A DNA stretch of 64,000 nucleotides from the NCBI GenBank assembly GCA_949825025.1, contig OX463778.1, forward strand, positions 14,718,171 to 14,782,170, in the 5' to 3' direction. Below, piece after piece: positions 44,346 to 58,594 of this stretch. The DNA comes from Siphlonurus alternatus (lineage: Eukaryota > Arthropoda > Insecta > Ephemeroptera > Siphlonuridae). The position numbers and the translations under genes were made by a program. Position 1 is the stretch's first letter; each line of letters opens with the position of its first letter. The notes under the pieces were generated by a model that was not told the origin of the DNA, made no database searches, and was given only the letters and a program-made list of their open reading frames with translations.

Positions 44346-45398
44346 CACATCTTCTGCAAGTACTTGTGCGCAAATCTCAATAATAAATCCCTTAGCAGTA
44401 TTCTTTATTTAATAATGAAACACTTAAACTATTAAATTTCTTATTCTTATCAAGAGTATGTTGTATAATAAAAGATGGTATAATTTTCATTGCTAAATTT
44501 TTGTCTCAAGAACACTTTAGATTATATTATTGAAAAAATTTAAATGTATCTTTTCAGTATATATCTTTGTTTAATGTTTTGTACAATTTAGTTCAATACT
44601 CTTTAAAATATACAACCGTTAATTTTTTAATGTTCGTTCGTTTGCCAGTAATAAAGTAGTTCAAGATGCTATAATAGTTTAAGTATATTGAGAAGCTTAT
44701 GTCACGTGTTTGTATATTTGCATGCTTTTAAAATAAGACATGGTGAGAGCTAAAAACTAAGATTATAAAAAACTAAAACGGAAATATGAACCTAAAGGGT
44801 GAACTAAACAAATATGTAAAACAGTGAAAGAAAAAATATTCAAAATGACTTTGAACATATGAGTACTTTACAAAATAAAAAAAAAAAAAGGCACCCCCTT
44901 TAAAAGCTGTTTATTTTTTTGCTTGACATAATTATTTTTTTGTTTTTTTGAGAAGGACAGAGGAGTGACATATGTCAAGCTGAGAGGTTCTATCCGGTTT
45001 GAGAGCATGCACGAAATTGTCAACTCGTTTTGTCAATCATGCGAACGACTGCACTTTCTGTGCGGGGGCTGCACAGGTATGCACACGTCACTTAGACTTT
45101 ATTATGTCTACTACCTTTGATAAAGTACATCTTACAATACGTGCTTCGTAAAAAAAAATCTATTGCTATTTTAATGTTATAGAATTTATCAAGATATTTT
45201 ATTATAATAGTATTTAGATTTGCAGACATAAAAGAGAGCCGCATGGGATCTAAATGTAAATATGAACAATCTAATTTCATCAAAATAGAGGAGTTTTGAG
45301 ATGAAAATAAAATTCATTAAATTTGAAGAAAAAGTAAATATTTTTTTTTTCTTACGTGGGAGAAGGTGCAACCGAATTTTTCCCAAAAAAATTTTAGT

Positions 45399-45399
<1 letters not shown>
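44346..45399. other. AT-rich non-coding stretch
   Basis: A GC patch near 44960-45080 (CTTTCTGTGCGGGGGCTGCA) shows no recognisable function. Frames of 63-65 codons on the minus strand overlap each other and are unsupported. Confidence 0.5.

Positions 45400-45430
<31 letters not shown>
45400..45430. repeat. Poly-T run, about 31 bases
   Basis: An uninterrupted T run preceded by TTTTAGTG. It may be a retroposon tail on the minus strand, but no body is recognisable. Confidence 0.95.
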
Positions 45431-45432
<2 letters not shown>

Positions 45433-45639
45433 TTTTTAAAATTAGAACAAAATATTTTAAGATATATTGCTGCATAACTGTATATGTATTGCCTCAACAA
45501 ATACCAATTCTAAATCGTGCGTTGATCTCTCCTATACTATAAATATATTCTCCATCATCAGATGAATATAAGCTTTAGTTGAAGTTACTGTACTCACCAT
45601 ACTTACCTGATTGCTTTAGATAAGCCTTTTTCTCAAGTG

Positions 45640-45925
45640 GGGGTGGAGTAGATCAGAGATGGGACGATGCGTGGCGTCTTGACAGAGGGGGCGTGGCACA
45701 TCACGACGCGGCTCCCGCGCGAGCCACTCCCGCATGTTGATCTTGTGGGGAGGTCATTGACCTAGCACCCGCGCACTTCGTCTGACCTATCACGTAGTAG
45801 TCTTATCATCTGGCTACTTACAATCTGGTCCAGATAACATCGAAGTATGGGTGGTATGGTACCCCCCCTGCAGGTCTCAACTGGCTTCCCTGGGGTGACC
45901 AGCAGCGGGGGTACAAACCAGGCAC
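45640..45925. promoter_or_regulatory. GC-rich islet with perfect IR1 nuclear-receptor element
   Basis: AGGTCATTGACCT at 45751-45763 is a perfect inverted repeat of AGGTCA with one-base spacing. This is the consensus form of an ecdysone-response element (EcR/USP) in arthropods and of the FXR element in vertebrates. Upstream are GAGGGGGCGTGGCACATCAC, with a GC box, and CGACGCGGCTCCCGCGCGAG; downstream is another TGACCT half site near 45783. No gene is visible. Regulatory function is inferred. Confidence 0.5.
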
Positions 45926-46479
45926 CAAAGAAGAGTGTTATACACTGAGAAATAGACGCAGATGATGACCTTTTTACTGTAAAGAGGCATATGATTTAAT
46001 TATATATTTTGTTTGATTTTTGTTTCCAAAGTATAACAAATTACAATTATGTTATTATAAGGCATTCGTAAGTTTAAAATTTAAATTTTAGTACCCTCAG
46101 CCTTATGAATCACGATGCTTTGATGCAAGGAACTTAACGTACATATGACTTTATAATGTAAGTCCTACGGTATACAAGAACCAAACTTAATTTCTACATT
46201 TAAAATTTTATGTGATTTTGATATCAAATCAAATCTCAAATTAAAATGTTTACAAGCACGTGTCATAATAGTATAAAGTTGTTGTGAAAAAAACAAAAAC
46301 AAACAAACACGTAAAAAATGTGAGAGCTGGTACTAAATTTCAATACGCTCTTAAAGTCCATAAGGTAATTTCCTCATTTACTGCAGTTAACTTGACCACG
46401 AGTTCGACGTAAAACAACAACGAGTGATACGTATTCGTCATCACTTGCTGTGTGATTTTTTTAACATAGAGTTTCTGAA
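45926..46479. other. AT-rich non-coding stretch
   Basis: Nothing is recognised here. Confidence 0.6.
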
Positions 46480-46866
46480 TAGACAATAATGGCTGCATTT
46501 TTTTATTTCATAATTAGAAAATATACATTAAATTGAGCTTTTCTGAATTTTTTCAGATTTTTTGGAGTGCGGAAACTAATTTTAAAAAAATATTTAAAAT
46601 GTCTGAATTTGGGTGGTACACCTGATGGGACAACCGTGACGTCATCGACAGCCAATCACAGCAGCCGTGACATCATCAACAGCCAATCACAGCACGACAA
46701 ATGACGTCACGGTTGTCCCATCAGGTGTACCACCCAAATTCAGGTATTTTAAATATTTTTTTAAAATTAGTTCCCGCACTCCAAAAAATCCGAAAAAATT
46801 CAGAAAAGCATAATTTTAGGTATAGTTTCTAATTATGAAATAAAAAAATGCAACCATTATTGTCTA
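46480..46866. mobile_element. Family K MITE, 387-bp foldback element carrying CRE and CCAAT motifs
   Basis: The arms of about 165 bp begin TAGACAATAATGG and end CCATTATTGTCTA and agree at roughly nine positions in ten along their length (for example GGTGGTACACCTGATGGGAC on the left and its complement on the right). TA at both outer ends could be the target duplication, as in Tc1/mariner-type MITEs. The loop has two direct repeats of CCGTGACRTCATCRACAG followed by CCAATCACAGC, so it carries perfect CREs at 46637-46644 and 46702-46709, a CRE variant between them, and two CCAAT boxes. There is no coding capacity. Confidence 0.93.
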
Positions 46867-48820
46867 TTACTGACATGTATTTTTATTTTTGCGTGTAATA
46901 AAAATTAAGCAAATTCTTTTATTAATACTCAGCATTATTATTATTATTATTATTTTTTTTTTTGCATTGAACTTTGTATAAAAATACCCAAGAGAACATT
47001 AATCAAAATTTATCTTTTCATTTGATGCAATGTACATTTTATATATCAGATTTGGATATTATAAATACTCCTTATTGCAACATCACACACCTTAAAAATA
47101 AATTAATAATATATGAATGAATGAATAATTTAAATATTTGTATTAGCAGAAAAAAAAATGTACATGACGTAAGACTTTAACCAACAAATATCATTATTTT
47201 TTTTCACTTTGTATTTTTTTTTATATTATGTATAATAATTATTAATATTCATAGTTGATATCCGTTTTAATACAAACTTAATGTTATACAGTTTTAATAA
47301 GACCTTTTCATGGTCATTTAAAATTAATGGTTTTTCTTGTTTTATCATTTGTATTATATATTTATATGAAGAGAGAATAATAGAATAGCACGCTATGTTA
47401 TTTCTTTTTGAATAAATATATTATTGCTTATCTTTATATTTTCCCATCCTTTATCATTATATATAATACTATGAAGCATGCTTCTATATTATAACCAATG
47501 TTTCTCAAATGTAAGGAGGTTTAATTACACGCGTTCGTTTCCTCAGCTCATATATAAAGTCAAGGGGAACCTCGAGGGGTTTCGTCCCAAGAATATAATT
47601 AGAGAGGATAGTCTACTTTGAAGTCAGCTGTTATCGCCACCATTTTTGTCTCCCAGTTACGTCAACACGTCATTTTTAGGAGCTTATTTGATTGCCCAGC
47701 TGCTCGAAATTTGTTACTGGTATAGGCTGCTGGTGAACTGTTTTGAAAATTGACGAAAATAGCCGAGGACCGAACTCCTTCAATTTTCCATTCTGAACCA
47801 TCCTCACTTTTATTATCCTTGGTTTCATCCCACACAAATATATAAGCTGCTGATTATTCCCATTTGAAAACACATAAAAAAAATGCAGCCATTGGTCTCG
47901 ATATCACCTGCGATATTGGAATTGTACCACATCCATTTATTATAAACTACTATATGGACGGTCAATTCTAATGATCATACAATAACTTGTAGAATGAGTA
48001 GTCATTTTTTTTCAATTAATATAATAATAAAAAATATATATATTACGTTCTTTTTTTGATAGACTTTTTACTTTTTTTATTATGTGTTAAAGAAAGGATT
48101 TAAAAAAATAAAACATTTTTATAATAATAATAATATAGAAGATATTATAAATAGACTTTGATTTCTTGACGATAGTGCTGCAAAACAAGAATTTTTATTT
48201 TTATAATATATATTTTTGCTTCATCATTCCTTAAAACTTTTTAATATAAAAATATTCTTTGACGTTTTACCGCTTCAACTTTGATTTTGATAAAACTTTC
48301 CAACTTTAAAATCAAATAACACTTTTTTTATAAATATAAAAAATTACATCGATATAAAATTCAGAGAAATCTATTTTTAAAAGAATTGTACATGGTTTAT
48401 TATTAAAAGTAATATACAATACATAAAAGTATAATAACATTATGTACACACAAGGTTAAGACATAAATATGTACAGTTACACTTAGAAAAAAAAAATTCA
48501 ATACGTTATATATATTACTATTGCAGCTTGTATATTTTCATTAGAGCAACGATTACGTAAAAATGTTATGTATGGTCTCTCGTCTGCCTATATAGTATGT
48601 ATATATATGCACAATAGGAAATGTATTACGTGTTACTCCAACTGAGCAGTAATTGATTTACAGACTGGTCATACTGGCGTGCCTTGCTAACTGTCTCAGC
48701 TGGTTATACCAAATCTTAACTTTTGAATAACTACCTAGGGTTGATTTTTCAATAAACAAAAGTTTCTTATAAACTGGTTTTAGAGATGTCACTACTTGGT
48801 CTGTAGTATTATGGCTATGC
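46867..48820. other. AT-rich non-coding stretch
   Basis: A (TTA)n run lies near 46931-46954. A 65-codon minus-strand frame at 47676-47873 reads slightly more protein-like than most (a basic stretch KPRIIKVRMVQNGKLKEFG) but has no homologue I recognise, starts at GTG, and is not flanked by convincing splice sites. I do not call it a gene. Confidence 0.45.
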
Positions 48821-48824
48821 TGCA

Positions 48825-49015
48825 CAGTGACATCTTGGACCCCGGAGCCACCGCATGTAACCAGCGATCACCAGTAGACGTAAATTCATGGTAAGCTTGG
48901 TACTTTTACCGCGGCCATCCTGCATGGATAACACCATTGTGTTGTCTGTTGTCTTGAAAGACACAATTCCTCGGCGCGAGAAACCGCGTCCTCGCTCTCA
49001 ACTATTCATTACTCA
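48825..49015. other. Mildly GC-richer stretch
   Basis: The stretch includes CCCCGGAGCCACCGCATG and CGGCGCGAGAAACCGCGTCC. A 95-codon plus frame (48888-49175) passes through it and continues into AT-rich sequence. It has no domain, so I leave it uncalled. Confidence 0.35.
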
Positions 49016-52428
<3,413 letters not shown>

Positions 52429-52575
52429 ATTGAGCGCGATTCACGAAGCAGTTAGCCAGGTTTCTAACCACGTTTAGCTTAACCACGTTTAACTAGGTAT
52501 ATAGTTTAACACGTAAAACAGGTATAGTTAAACGTGGTTAGAAACCTGGCTAACTGCTTCGGGAATCGCAACCAT
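52429..52575. mobile_element. Family D MITE, copy D2
   Basis: The left arm is GCGCGATTCACGAAGCAGTT then AGCCAGGTTTCTAACCACG. The right arm is CGTGGTTAGAAACCTGGCTA then ACTGCTTCGGGAATCGC. There is only one mismatch over about 38 paired bases (TTCAC versus TTCCC), so this copy is well preserved. Its middle differs from D1, with extra TTTAAC motifs. Confidence 0.92.
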
Positions 52576-53195
52576 TTACAGCTTTTCAATAACGACTTGT
52601 ATCTAGTTAATAAGTAATTATTTTTCATGTTTTTCTGGCATGTTATAGATTTCACAAAAAATAACCAAATTTTCATTTTAAGAAATGCCAATAACTTGAT
52701 ATTTAAATAAGAACCAAAGTAGCTATCACAATAAATATAAATTCAATATTTGTTGAGTACATCGTTAAATTTTTTAAATTTTAATTATAACAATATTCTC
52801 CGTATTGTTTTTGTGATAGTAAATTATTTCAAGTAACTCAGAATAATAAGATCATATTTAAAGGCACGTCCAGCAAAAAACAACAACAAACATTCAAAGT
52901 TTAAACTATCCTATCCTATACACCATAAACAGCTTCTGTATTATTATAAGATAATAATGCAAGTGCCAGGTTAACGATGCTATAAAAGTTAAGAAGTGAA
53001 GTATACTTACAATTAACATTAACAATGGTAATTTTAACTCATCAAAATGGAAATATATTACTAAGAAGTCTGTTTTTGGCTTTTGTTAATTTGCAAAATT
53101 AATAACTTCTCTTTCTCTAATTTGGTTTGAGCTACTGAAATAATCCTCTCTGGTTTAAGTTTTTGTGAGGGCGGTAACCATGCACAGCCAGCCTG
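52576..53195. other. AT-rich non-coding stretch
   Basis: Nothing is recognised here. Confidence 0.6.
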
Positions 53196-53312
53196 TAAGT
53201 CGTTTACATTTTGTCCCTCACGCCCCGTAGCCCGCGTGCTAGCACTTCAATACAACTCAACAATTAATTACTAAAGAGAACAAGCGGGCGCCCGGCTACC
53301 AACCTTTTTCCA
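53196..53312. other. Mildly GC-richer patch
   Basis: TTGTCCCTCACGCCCCGTAG, CCGCGTGCTAGC and AAGCGGGCGCCCGGCTAC occur here. No frame or motif cluster is visible. Confidence 0.3.
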
Positions 53313-55484
53313 ACTTATAATTTATTGTTACAAAAAAAAATCAAAAATAAAAAAGAATCATAATCGTGTATCTAAAGAGATAGAAGAAGAAAGAAAAAAA
53401 ATGTATATTATATTAATGGTTTATGTAAATTAATGTTCTGTAAAATTAATCAGAAATGTTTTTTGTATAAAAAGAAATTGTATTTATGTAGATCACGAAA
53501 TAATCAATAAATAACATATACCAAAAAAAATATCTTGTTGCCAAAGAATGTTCGTGTCAGTTAATTAACCTTAGTAATGACGTCATAAGGTACGTCATAA
53601 ACACAATTCATTCAACTGGAAGAGGTAATGCTTATTATATTTATATACACTTTGGAATGTACTTCTATACGAGTGAAATTTAAAGATGAATTATTGATAA
53701 TATACTTCCTCAAACTTTCATTGAAATCAATGTCAATAATACAACTTTCAAGTGAAATTTAATCAATTAATTATTTTAAAATTTTAGTTTTTATATTTCC
53801 GTAATCAAATTGTATTTGAAATAATTGCTATATATAAGAAAATTTTATTCGCACATTTTGATGTCATTAATATTGTGATTATTAAAACCTTTCAAAAACA
53901 ACTTTTATGTCTCATCTGATTTGCTGCATGGAGCTACAGTGAAATATTTGAAAAATAGGCGCAGGTTTGCAATTCCATCCCCAAGAAGTTCAAATCCACC
54001 ACGCCTTCATCAGCACCGACAAACAAAGCAGGGGTTCTTTGCTATCACGAGGTGCATGTAAAATTTTTGGAGCATAAAATTATTAATTTTTCATGAAATT
54101 GAGATAAATTCAAAGTATAAATTAATTGCAATGAGTCGATGCCATACATACAGTGTATTAGAAAATTCAAGTGCATGTGCGACAATACGTATGTCCCACT
54201 TTTGTTGGCCAATATGGTAAAAAGAAAGAAAAATTTAGGCAGCTCTGAGGTAAACATTAGTTTTGTAAATTTTTCATATTTTTAGGCTATTAATAGGTAA
54301 CCATTTTTTTTACTTAGTAAAAATTAATACTTCACTATCACAGTATATTTATATTATACGTACTTATGATTTATGATGATATTTTAACATGAAAATATAC
54401 ATAAATATGAAATTTACATGAGTAGAAAATGTTATTCAATTATCATTTTACTATCTTCTTTAAAGTAATTTTAAATGAATATAATTCATTTTGTTTATTA
54501 CACATTCATAATAATATATACTTCTCAATAACATGTAGAAAAACATTAAAATATGAAAGTGATTTTATTTATTTTAAACCATTAATTTGTAATTTTATTC
54601 ATTTCCATATCACTTGTTTTACTTGGTTTTAGATTACTATAAATATTACCATTAAAGTCTATAATATATACAAATGATTTACGGTTGTACTTTATAAACT
54701 ATATAATCGCTTCTACCCAGTGGCTCATGGATGGTGGCAATTACCTGAACTTACCTTGATATATCAGTAGTAGCTGTCAAGTTAATTTTATAATATTATA
54801 ATATAGAATTTTGAACCTTATTAACTTAAAGAAGGCGTAAACGTGATATACGGGAGTAACACAGCTACAACATTATTTTTTACCCTAAGGGTTTTAGGGT
54901 AAAAGATATCTCTCCTTATATATTTTTCTCTCCAGTGTCTTTATGGATTTACTTGAAACAATAGACAGGATATAGTTAGTATATATCAATAATATTATAT
55001 AGTGTATAGGTGTATAAAATTTAGTATTGAATCTGATTAATGAAATATTTAAATTTATTATAATTTTATTTCAATATTTTTTTTATATTATTTATGACTT
55101 ATATTTCATAGTATTTTTTAATGTAATGATGTTTGTTTGATATTACAGAAGTAATTCCTTTGTAATTGCTGTCTTGATATGATGTGATATTAAATTTTGT
55201 GTCCTCGTTATAATAATCAGGTTTTTAAATTGAATTTATTGTACTTATTATTTGGATCAGGTGAATGGAGTCAGCAATTATATTTACATTTTATGAATGA
55301 ATAATTTATTCTTTCTGCGGCCAAATTGTTTGCAATAAGCACCAAAGAAATATTGCGTTGCAAGAAAATAACTGATGAATGTATTTTGCTAAGTGACGTA
55401 TATTTTGAAACAAATTGTTCCATTTTCAATTCCCCAACATTTATTTATATAAACATATATATATTTTTTTAAAATATAATAAAG
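53313..55484. other. AT-rich non-coding stretch with one CRE
   Basis: A perfect CRE at 53578-53585 lies in TTAGTAATGACGTCATAAGG with ACGTCATAAA 12 bp on. The tract 53940-54060 contains AGTTCAAATCC, resembling a Pol III B box, but lacks a matching A box. Frames of 67-70 codons at 54045-54632 are unsupported. Confidence 0.5.
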
Positions 55485-55568
55485 ATATCCAGGTTGCTCG
55501 TTAACCGTGTTTATATTATTGAGTTCGGTTGAAGACGCTAATCGCGCAGTTGGTGAATGATACCTATA
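55485..55568. mobile_element. Possible decayed family D fragment
   Basis: GATATCCAGGTTGCTCGTTA then ACCGTGTTTA and GACGCTAATCGCG loosely follow the order of D1 blocks (ATCCAGGTT, CTAACC, GCGCTAACCGCG). It is highly diverged, and chance similarity is possible. Confidence 0.3.
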
Positions 55569-56435
55569 CCTTTTTTCCGAAAATCACGTCTAATTTTTAT
55601 GTCAGTAATATAATAACTTATATACTTAATAGTATTTATATTCTCTAGAACTATAATATCTTCATTATGTTGAAATATTGTGTAAAAATGGTCTAAAAGT
55701 GTTCAATTTGTTTCGTTTGAGCACTTACATGAACATGTAATAAATTTATATTATAGTAACCTGTATTCATTACAATTGAAAAATATAGTACTTTATGATC
55801 TTATTATTTTTATCTATAAAATCGTATGTTGTATTATCTTTGATAGATTGAGGGCACATATTGGCAGGCATTGTATTTGAGATATTTTTTATATGAAATC
55901 CTCATATATCTACCTGGCGCAAGACCCACATTTACAGTACTTTCATCATTACCGTACACAGAACAAAAACTTTACTCATTGTTATTGCACTAATAAGGAC
56001 AGAGAAAATCATCGAGTGGTAATAAAATGCAGTATTATAGAGTATATTTGCTGATTGATGCAATTTATACTTATTTATTTACTTTTTACATCGTGTGTTG
56101 CCTCTTTAAAATAATTCTTTCAAATATTGAGCAGTAAAATAAATAAATATAAATTTATAGATACTTTGAAAATTACTTTGTTCTCTGTATAACTTTTTAT
56201 TTCCATTAATTATATTCATTTAAAATAGTGATTTTTTTCATAATCCCATTTAAAATTGGTCTATTTAATTAATTAAATGATTGAATTTGTGATTAGATCA
56301 GTTCAAACACATTTCCCATCGAAGGGAGGGGGGGTTGTCATTAAAATTGGGTGGGTCTAGGTGAGATCATTTTTTTCCCAATACCTTAGCCAACAATTTC
56401 GTAGACGTTAGCTCCCTTGGCTAGCCACTAATAAT
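55569..56435. other. AT-rich non-coding stretch
   Basis: Nothing is recognised here. A G run lies near 56326-56334. Confidence 0.6.
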
Positions 56436-56439
56436 GTTT

Positions 56440-56705
56440 TTGCTACTACACACGTGATATCTGGTTCACGTAGCGTTCTCAAAGCCTGTGAAGCCTGCTC
56501 ACACGTCAAGCCAAATTATCGCTTCTGCTGCTCGTTGCTGCAGTAACTTGAGCAGTTTACAGCCGGCTGATCAATAAACCTAGGTGGCTTGATTGATGGG
56601 CGGCCACCGCCTCAACTGCCGTCATTAGCGATCGGAATCTCCTCCCCGTACTTTGGGAGTAAACAGTAGCATGCTGGAGGAGGACCTTGCGGCAACAGTC
56701 GTAAA
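56440..56705. promoter_or_regulatory. GC-rich islet
   Basis: The islet contains ACACGTGATA, CTGCTCGTTGCTGCAG, AGCCGGCTGATC, TGATGGGCGGCCACCGCC and GGAATCTCCTCCCCGTAC. Repeat J2 follows about 80 bp downstream, just as J1 follows the islet at 32.1 kb. No frame is visible. Confidence 0.38.
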
Positions 56706-56785
56706 CGTTTATAACTTTACTGTGATTGTAGGCTCATATCCACATGATATATTATAGTTTCTATTACTACAAACTGTGAAGATCC

Positions 56786-57072
56786 CCGAGTTGAAATAAA
56801 TTTCATCTTTTATTCGCTATTAAGCTCTCTCTTCGTCTAATTCCCTCTTCCATTTTACAGGAAAAAGGAGGGGAAAAGACGAGATTACGTCTTTTTTCCT
56901 CTTATTGAGCATAAAATGTTAGAATTTTTGTCTCCTTTTTATCCTCATTTTGAGCAAGGAGGAAATTAGATGTGTTTTTGAGGTAAAAAAAAGTATAAGA
57001 TTAGTTTTAAACATGTATATAAAGAATGAGTTGAAGTCGTAAATTTTCAAATAGGGGAAGTATTAAATTTGA
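56786..57072. mobile_element. Family J repeat, copy J2
   Basis: It matches J1 (32238-32520) in the same orientation: CCGAGTTGAAATAAATTTCA, TCTTTTATT, a central stem GAAAAGACG facing CGTCTTTT, TTGAGCA, AGATGTGTTTTTGAGG. The central hairpin pairs better here than in J1. Conservation is scattered and no frame is maintained. Confidence 0.8.
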
Positions 57073-57186
57073 TCAAGAAATCATAATTATATTAATTTTC
57101 GAAAAATGTAAGAAAAATTATCTTTGCAAAATATATTATTAGCGTTGATGTGTATTATTCGTAGATTCGTACAATATGTCGACGCT

Positions 57187-57672
57187 ATTGGGTGCGATTT
57201 ACGAAGAAAGTTATCCAGGTTTCTCCACTAACCACGTTTAGTGTCATTAAAGGAGGGGAACCGCTTCAGCTTTTATATTTTTAATGTTTTATAAATAATG
57301 TCAAACTTACTTGTGCACCAAAAAAATAGTCACCACCCTCCTCCTTCTACCAGTACAGCAGTTGACATTTAAAAAGCGCGCCGAAGAAAATTGGGGCATA
57401 TGACGACAAGATCAACGATTGGTTGCGCTTGACCTATCATGGCGCTTTACGTCATAAGCCCCAATTTTCTTTGGCGCACTTTTTGAAAATCAACTGCTGA
57501 AATGGTGGAAGGAGGAGGGTGGTGACTATTTTTTTGGTGCACAAGTAAGTTTGACATTATTTATAAAACATTAAAAATATAAAAGCTGAAGCGGTTCCCC
57601 TCCTTTAAATTAGGCTGGTGCTAACCGCGGTTAATGAAAAACCTGGATAACTTTCAGGAATTCGCCCCCATA
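57187..57672. mobile_element. Family D MITE, copy D3, split by element H
   Basis: The left part 57187-57250 (GGGTGCGATTTACGAAGAAA, TATCCAGGTTTCTCCAC, CACGTTTAGTGTCA) and the right part 57605-57672 (GGCTGGTGCTAACCGCGG, AAAACCTGGATAACTTTC, GAATTCGCCCCCA) are the two halves of a family D element. Removing 57251-57604 and one TTAA restores a D-type centre equivalent to D1 and D4. Confidence 0.93.
57251..57604. mobile_element. Element H: 354-bp foldback element inserted in D3
   Basis: The element is flanked by TTAA on both sides (57247-57250 and 57605-57608). Its terminal arms AGGAGGGGAACCGCTTCAGC ... are identical inverted repeats over about 97 bp (to CCACCCTCCTCCTTC) and stay similar well beyond, including AAGAAAATTGGGGC against GCCCCAATTTTCTT. 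TTAA duplication is characteristic of piggyBac-type insertion, although the termini are not the usual piggyBac CCY start. Arm identity points to a recent insertion. It encodes no protein and the source of transposase is unknown. Confidence 0.93.
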
Positions 57673-57763
57673 ATGGGAGCAATTCACTTCAAGAGTTATC
57701 CTGAAAGTTATCCACGTTTCTAGTAACCGCGTTTAGCGCCAGCCTAATTCAATGACACTAAAT
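57672..57763. mobile_element. Family D MITE, half copy D4
   Basis: GGGAGCAATTCACTTCAAGA, GAAAGTTATCCACGTTTC, TAACCGCGTTTAGCGCCAGC and CTAATTCAATGACACTAAA match the left half of D1 and stop at the centre. The right half is lost. It lies directly against D3, sharing the boundary CCCCATAATGGG. Confidence 0.85.
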
Positions 57764-58015
57764 TTGAACATTATTTAAATAAAAAAATGTGAAAATTTCT
57801 TATATAAAACATTGAAATAAGTACTGCGAAATTAAATATTTGTAAAATGAATACCTTTGTAGTCCCTATAATAATTTTAATGATAATAAAACTTCCATTG
57901 TTCTTGTATCATAATATTTAACATGATACACCTTATGAATGAAAGTCACTCTTCTCAATTCCCTCATTATTTCCTGGCAGTACGGACTATGTCCATCAGC
58001 AATGTGTTACATGAA
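57764..58015. other. AT-rich stretch
   Basis: Nothing is recognised here. Confidence 0.6.
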
Positions 58016-58017
58016 AG

Positions 58018-58190
58018 TGTAGACGATTTTGGCTGGTGCGAATTTTGACACCGCCGCTAACTTCCGGTCGTCCGAACAACGTGGTCCATTCAGTGAGCAC
58101 CAGAAACGTGTGGGCAGACAAGAGGGCCCACGCGCCGAGCTCACGGCCAGTAATCAAGACTCTAATGAGCCTCATTTGCCAACTTTAACA
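58018..58190. other. GC-richer islet
   Basis: The islet contains TTGACACCGCCGCTAACTTC, GGTCGTCCGAACAACGTGG, GGGCCCACGCGCCGAGCTC. A 68-codon plus frame (58029-58235) has no domain. It may be a regulatory islet of the same type as the others. Confidence 0.33.
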
Positions 58191-58508
58191 CTCCCTGTAT
58201 ACAATGGCTACATTCTTTCTCTGCAATTATTATAATGCCTAATTTTATGTAATAATAACGTCGAGGACAACAAATATTTTATGATATTATCATAGTTGTG
58301 GGTTTTAGCACTCTATGATTTAAAATTACTGCATAACTTGCACAATATATCCATATATTTTCACGATTTGCTATAGTTATTTAAATTTTAACAGAGCTCT
58401 TCATTTTAATGTATAAATTAAGATTAATTAAAAAGTAGCAAATTGTATCTAAAAAATATATTGATCCTTTATAAGATACACATTAAGAAATGGAACGAAA
58501 AATTAACT

Positions 58509-58515
<7 letters not shown>
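58191..58515. other. AT-rich stretch
   Basis: Nothing is recognised here. Confidence 0.6.

Positions 58516-58589
<74 letters not shown>
58516..58589. repeat. (TA)n microsatellite
   Basis: About 36 TA units, followed by degenerate TATTATATTATATAAAA. Confidence 0.98.

Positions 58590-58594
<5 letters not shown>

Noticed and set aside
47676..47873. 65-codon minus-strand frame with a protein-like basic segment
   Set aside because: It starts with GTG, has no homologue I recognise and lacks convincing splice sites. It could be an exon relic, but I cannot support it.
53940..54010. AGTTCAAATCC, a B-box-like match suggesting a tRNA or SINE
   Set aside because: No A box at the right distance, no cloverleaf and no second copy were found.
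56358..56380. TGAGATCATTTT, the first 12 bases of the bantam microRNA
   Set aside because: The match stops after 12 bases and no precursor hairpin is formed by the flanks.
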